NCBI GenBank assembly: GCA_028684735.1
Contig: JAQUFI010000008.1
Location: 1 to 24,425, forward strand
Source of the DNA: Bacilli bacterium
GTDB lineage: Bacteria; Bacillota_I; Bacilli_A; RF39; UBA660
Length of the DNA: 24,425 bases
Direction: 5' to 3'
The translations under genes and the position numbers were made by a program. A model generated the notes under the pieces. The model was not told the origin of the DNA, searched no databases, and saw only the letters and a program-made list of their open reading frames with translations. Below are positions 24,182 to 24,425 of the stretch, in pieces; positions within the stretch are counted from its first letter, which is position 1; every line of letters starts with the position of its first letter.

Positions 24182-24425
24182 AGTATCCGAATAATAAGGA
24201 GCCCAAGATACAGTTTTTTTATAAATCTTTTAATAGTTCATTACTAACACTTGATAATCTAGCTTCCGTATAACGATAAGCAGCAGCACTATCACCATCC
24301 ATTAATTCATTATTACCATGCATATCAACTAAAATAGTATTTTGTTTCCACCATTGACTCATTCTAACCATGGCATCATAGATACTAGAATCCCCATGAG
24401 GGTGGTATTTACCCATTACTTCCCC
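24182..24425 (-). pseudogene. parC: Truncated, decayed copy of the parC 5' part
   Basis: This stretch aligns with 19799-20045 of the intact parC with 9 base changes and one 2-base deletion, about 95% identity. It covers codons from about 70 (running off the window) to about 150. It keeps HPHGDSSIYDA and YRYTEARL. It changes Gly-Ser to Glu-Leu in the conserved GNNGSMDGD, has a stop (TAA) in place of codon 139, and then loses the frame through the 2-base deletion. Homology ends at 24182, ten bases after the cassette terminator. It cannot encode a working topoisomerase. The 5' end lies beyond the window. Confidence 0.92.

Noticed and set aside
24219..24416. The parC fragment as a functional short gene
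   Set aside because: It ends in an internal stop, loses the frame after it, and has Glu-Leu in place of the conserved Gly-Ser beside the active site. It is a remnant.
1..24425. CRISPR arrays, tRNA or rRNA genes, integrase or transposase genes
   Set aside because: None was seen. The TTGTCA array is too short in period to be CRISPR, and no recombinase motif appears in any reading frame, so the integration proposal rests only on the parC duplication.

Overview
The window is a low-GC chromosomal segment from a Gram-positive bacterium of the Bacilli type. The evidence is the gene pair ylbD-ylbE next to rsmD (as in Bacillus), the rpsU-yqeY pair, strong AGGAGG-type ribosome binding sites, frequent TTG and GTG starts, and many AT-rich intrinsic terminators. 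TGA is used as a stop and tryptophan is encoded by TGG, so this is not a code-4 mycoplasma. An uncultured gut lineage near Erysipelotrichales, RF39 or other Mollicutes-related Bacilli would fit, but I cannot fix the taxon from the sequence alone.

Layout. Bases 1-360 hold a short DUF5661-like gene between two hairpins. Bases 376-13262 are almost entirely minus-strand housekeeping genes: a P-type cation pump coupled to a diacylglycerol-kinase-like lipid kinase; a MacB-type ABC exporter; a cohesin/cadherin-like surface protein broken by a frameshift; Tex; a Y-family polymerase under a candidate LexA operator; a lipoprotein with a ZIP metal transporter; and yqeY with rpsU.

Bases 13360-16375 are a compact bacteriocin operon on the minus strand. 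It comprises a peptidase-containing (C39) ABC exporter, a very small membrane accessory protein and three overlapping or abutting short peptide genes. Two peptides carry textbook double-glycine leaders. All three end with a related GxxxG...R...Cys motif.

Bases 16458-20254 return to core genes (rsmD, ylbE, ylbD, parC). Bases 20255-24172 form a plus-strand accessory cassette. It has a regulatory region with four exactly 10-bp-phased TTGTCA repeats, a small secreted Trp-rich protein that appears to start at ATA, three multi-span membrane proteins, an ABC ATPase, a tiny ORF and a terminator. It resembles lactococcin 972-like or other bacteriocin/immunity ABC cassettes, but the family is not certain. 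Directly after its terminator lies a decayed 5' fragment of parC (24182 to the window end), about 95% identical to the intact parC on the other side. The cassette is therefore bracketed by a parC duplication, which suggests integration by recombination in parC.

The main biological message is two different peptide-export or antimicrobial loci placed either side of a short block of core genes, with structural evidence of how one of them arrived.
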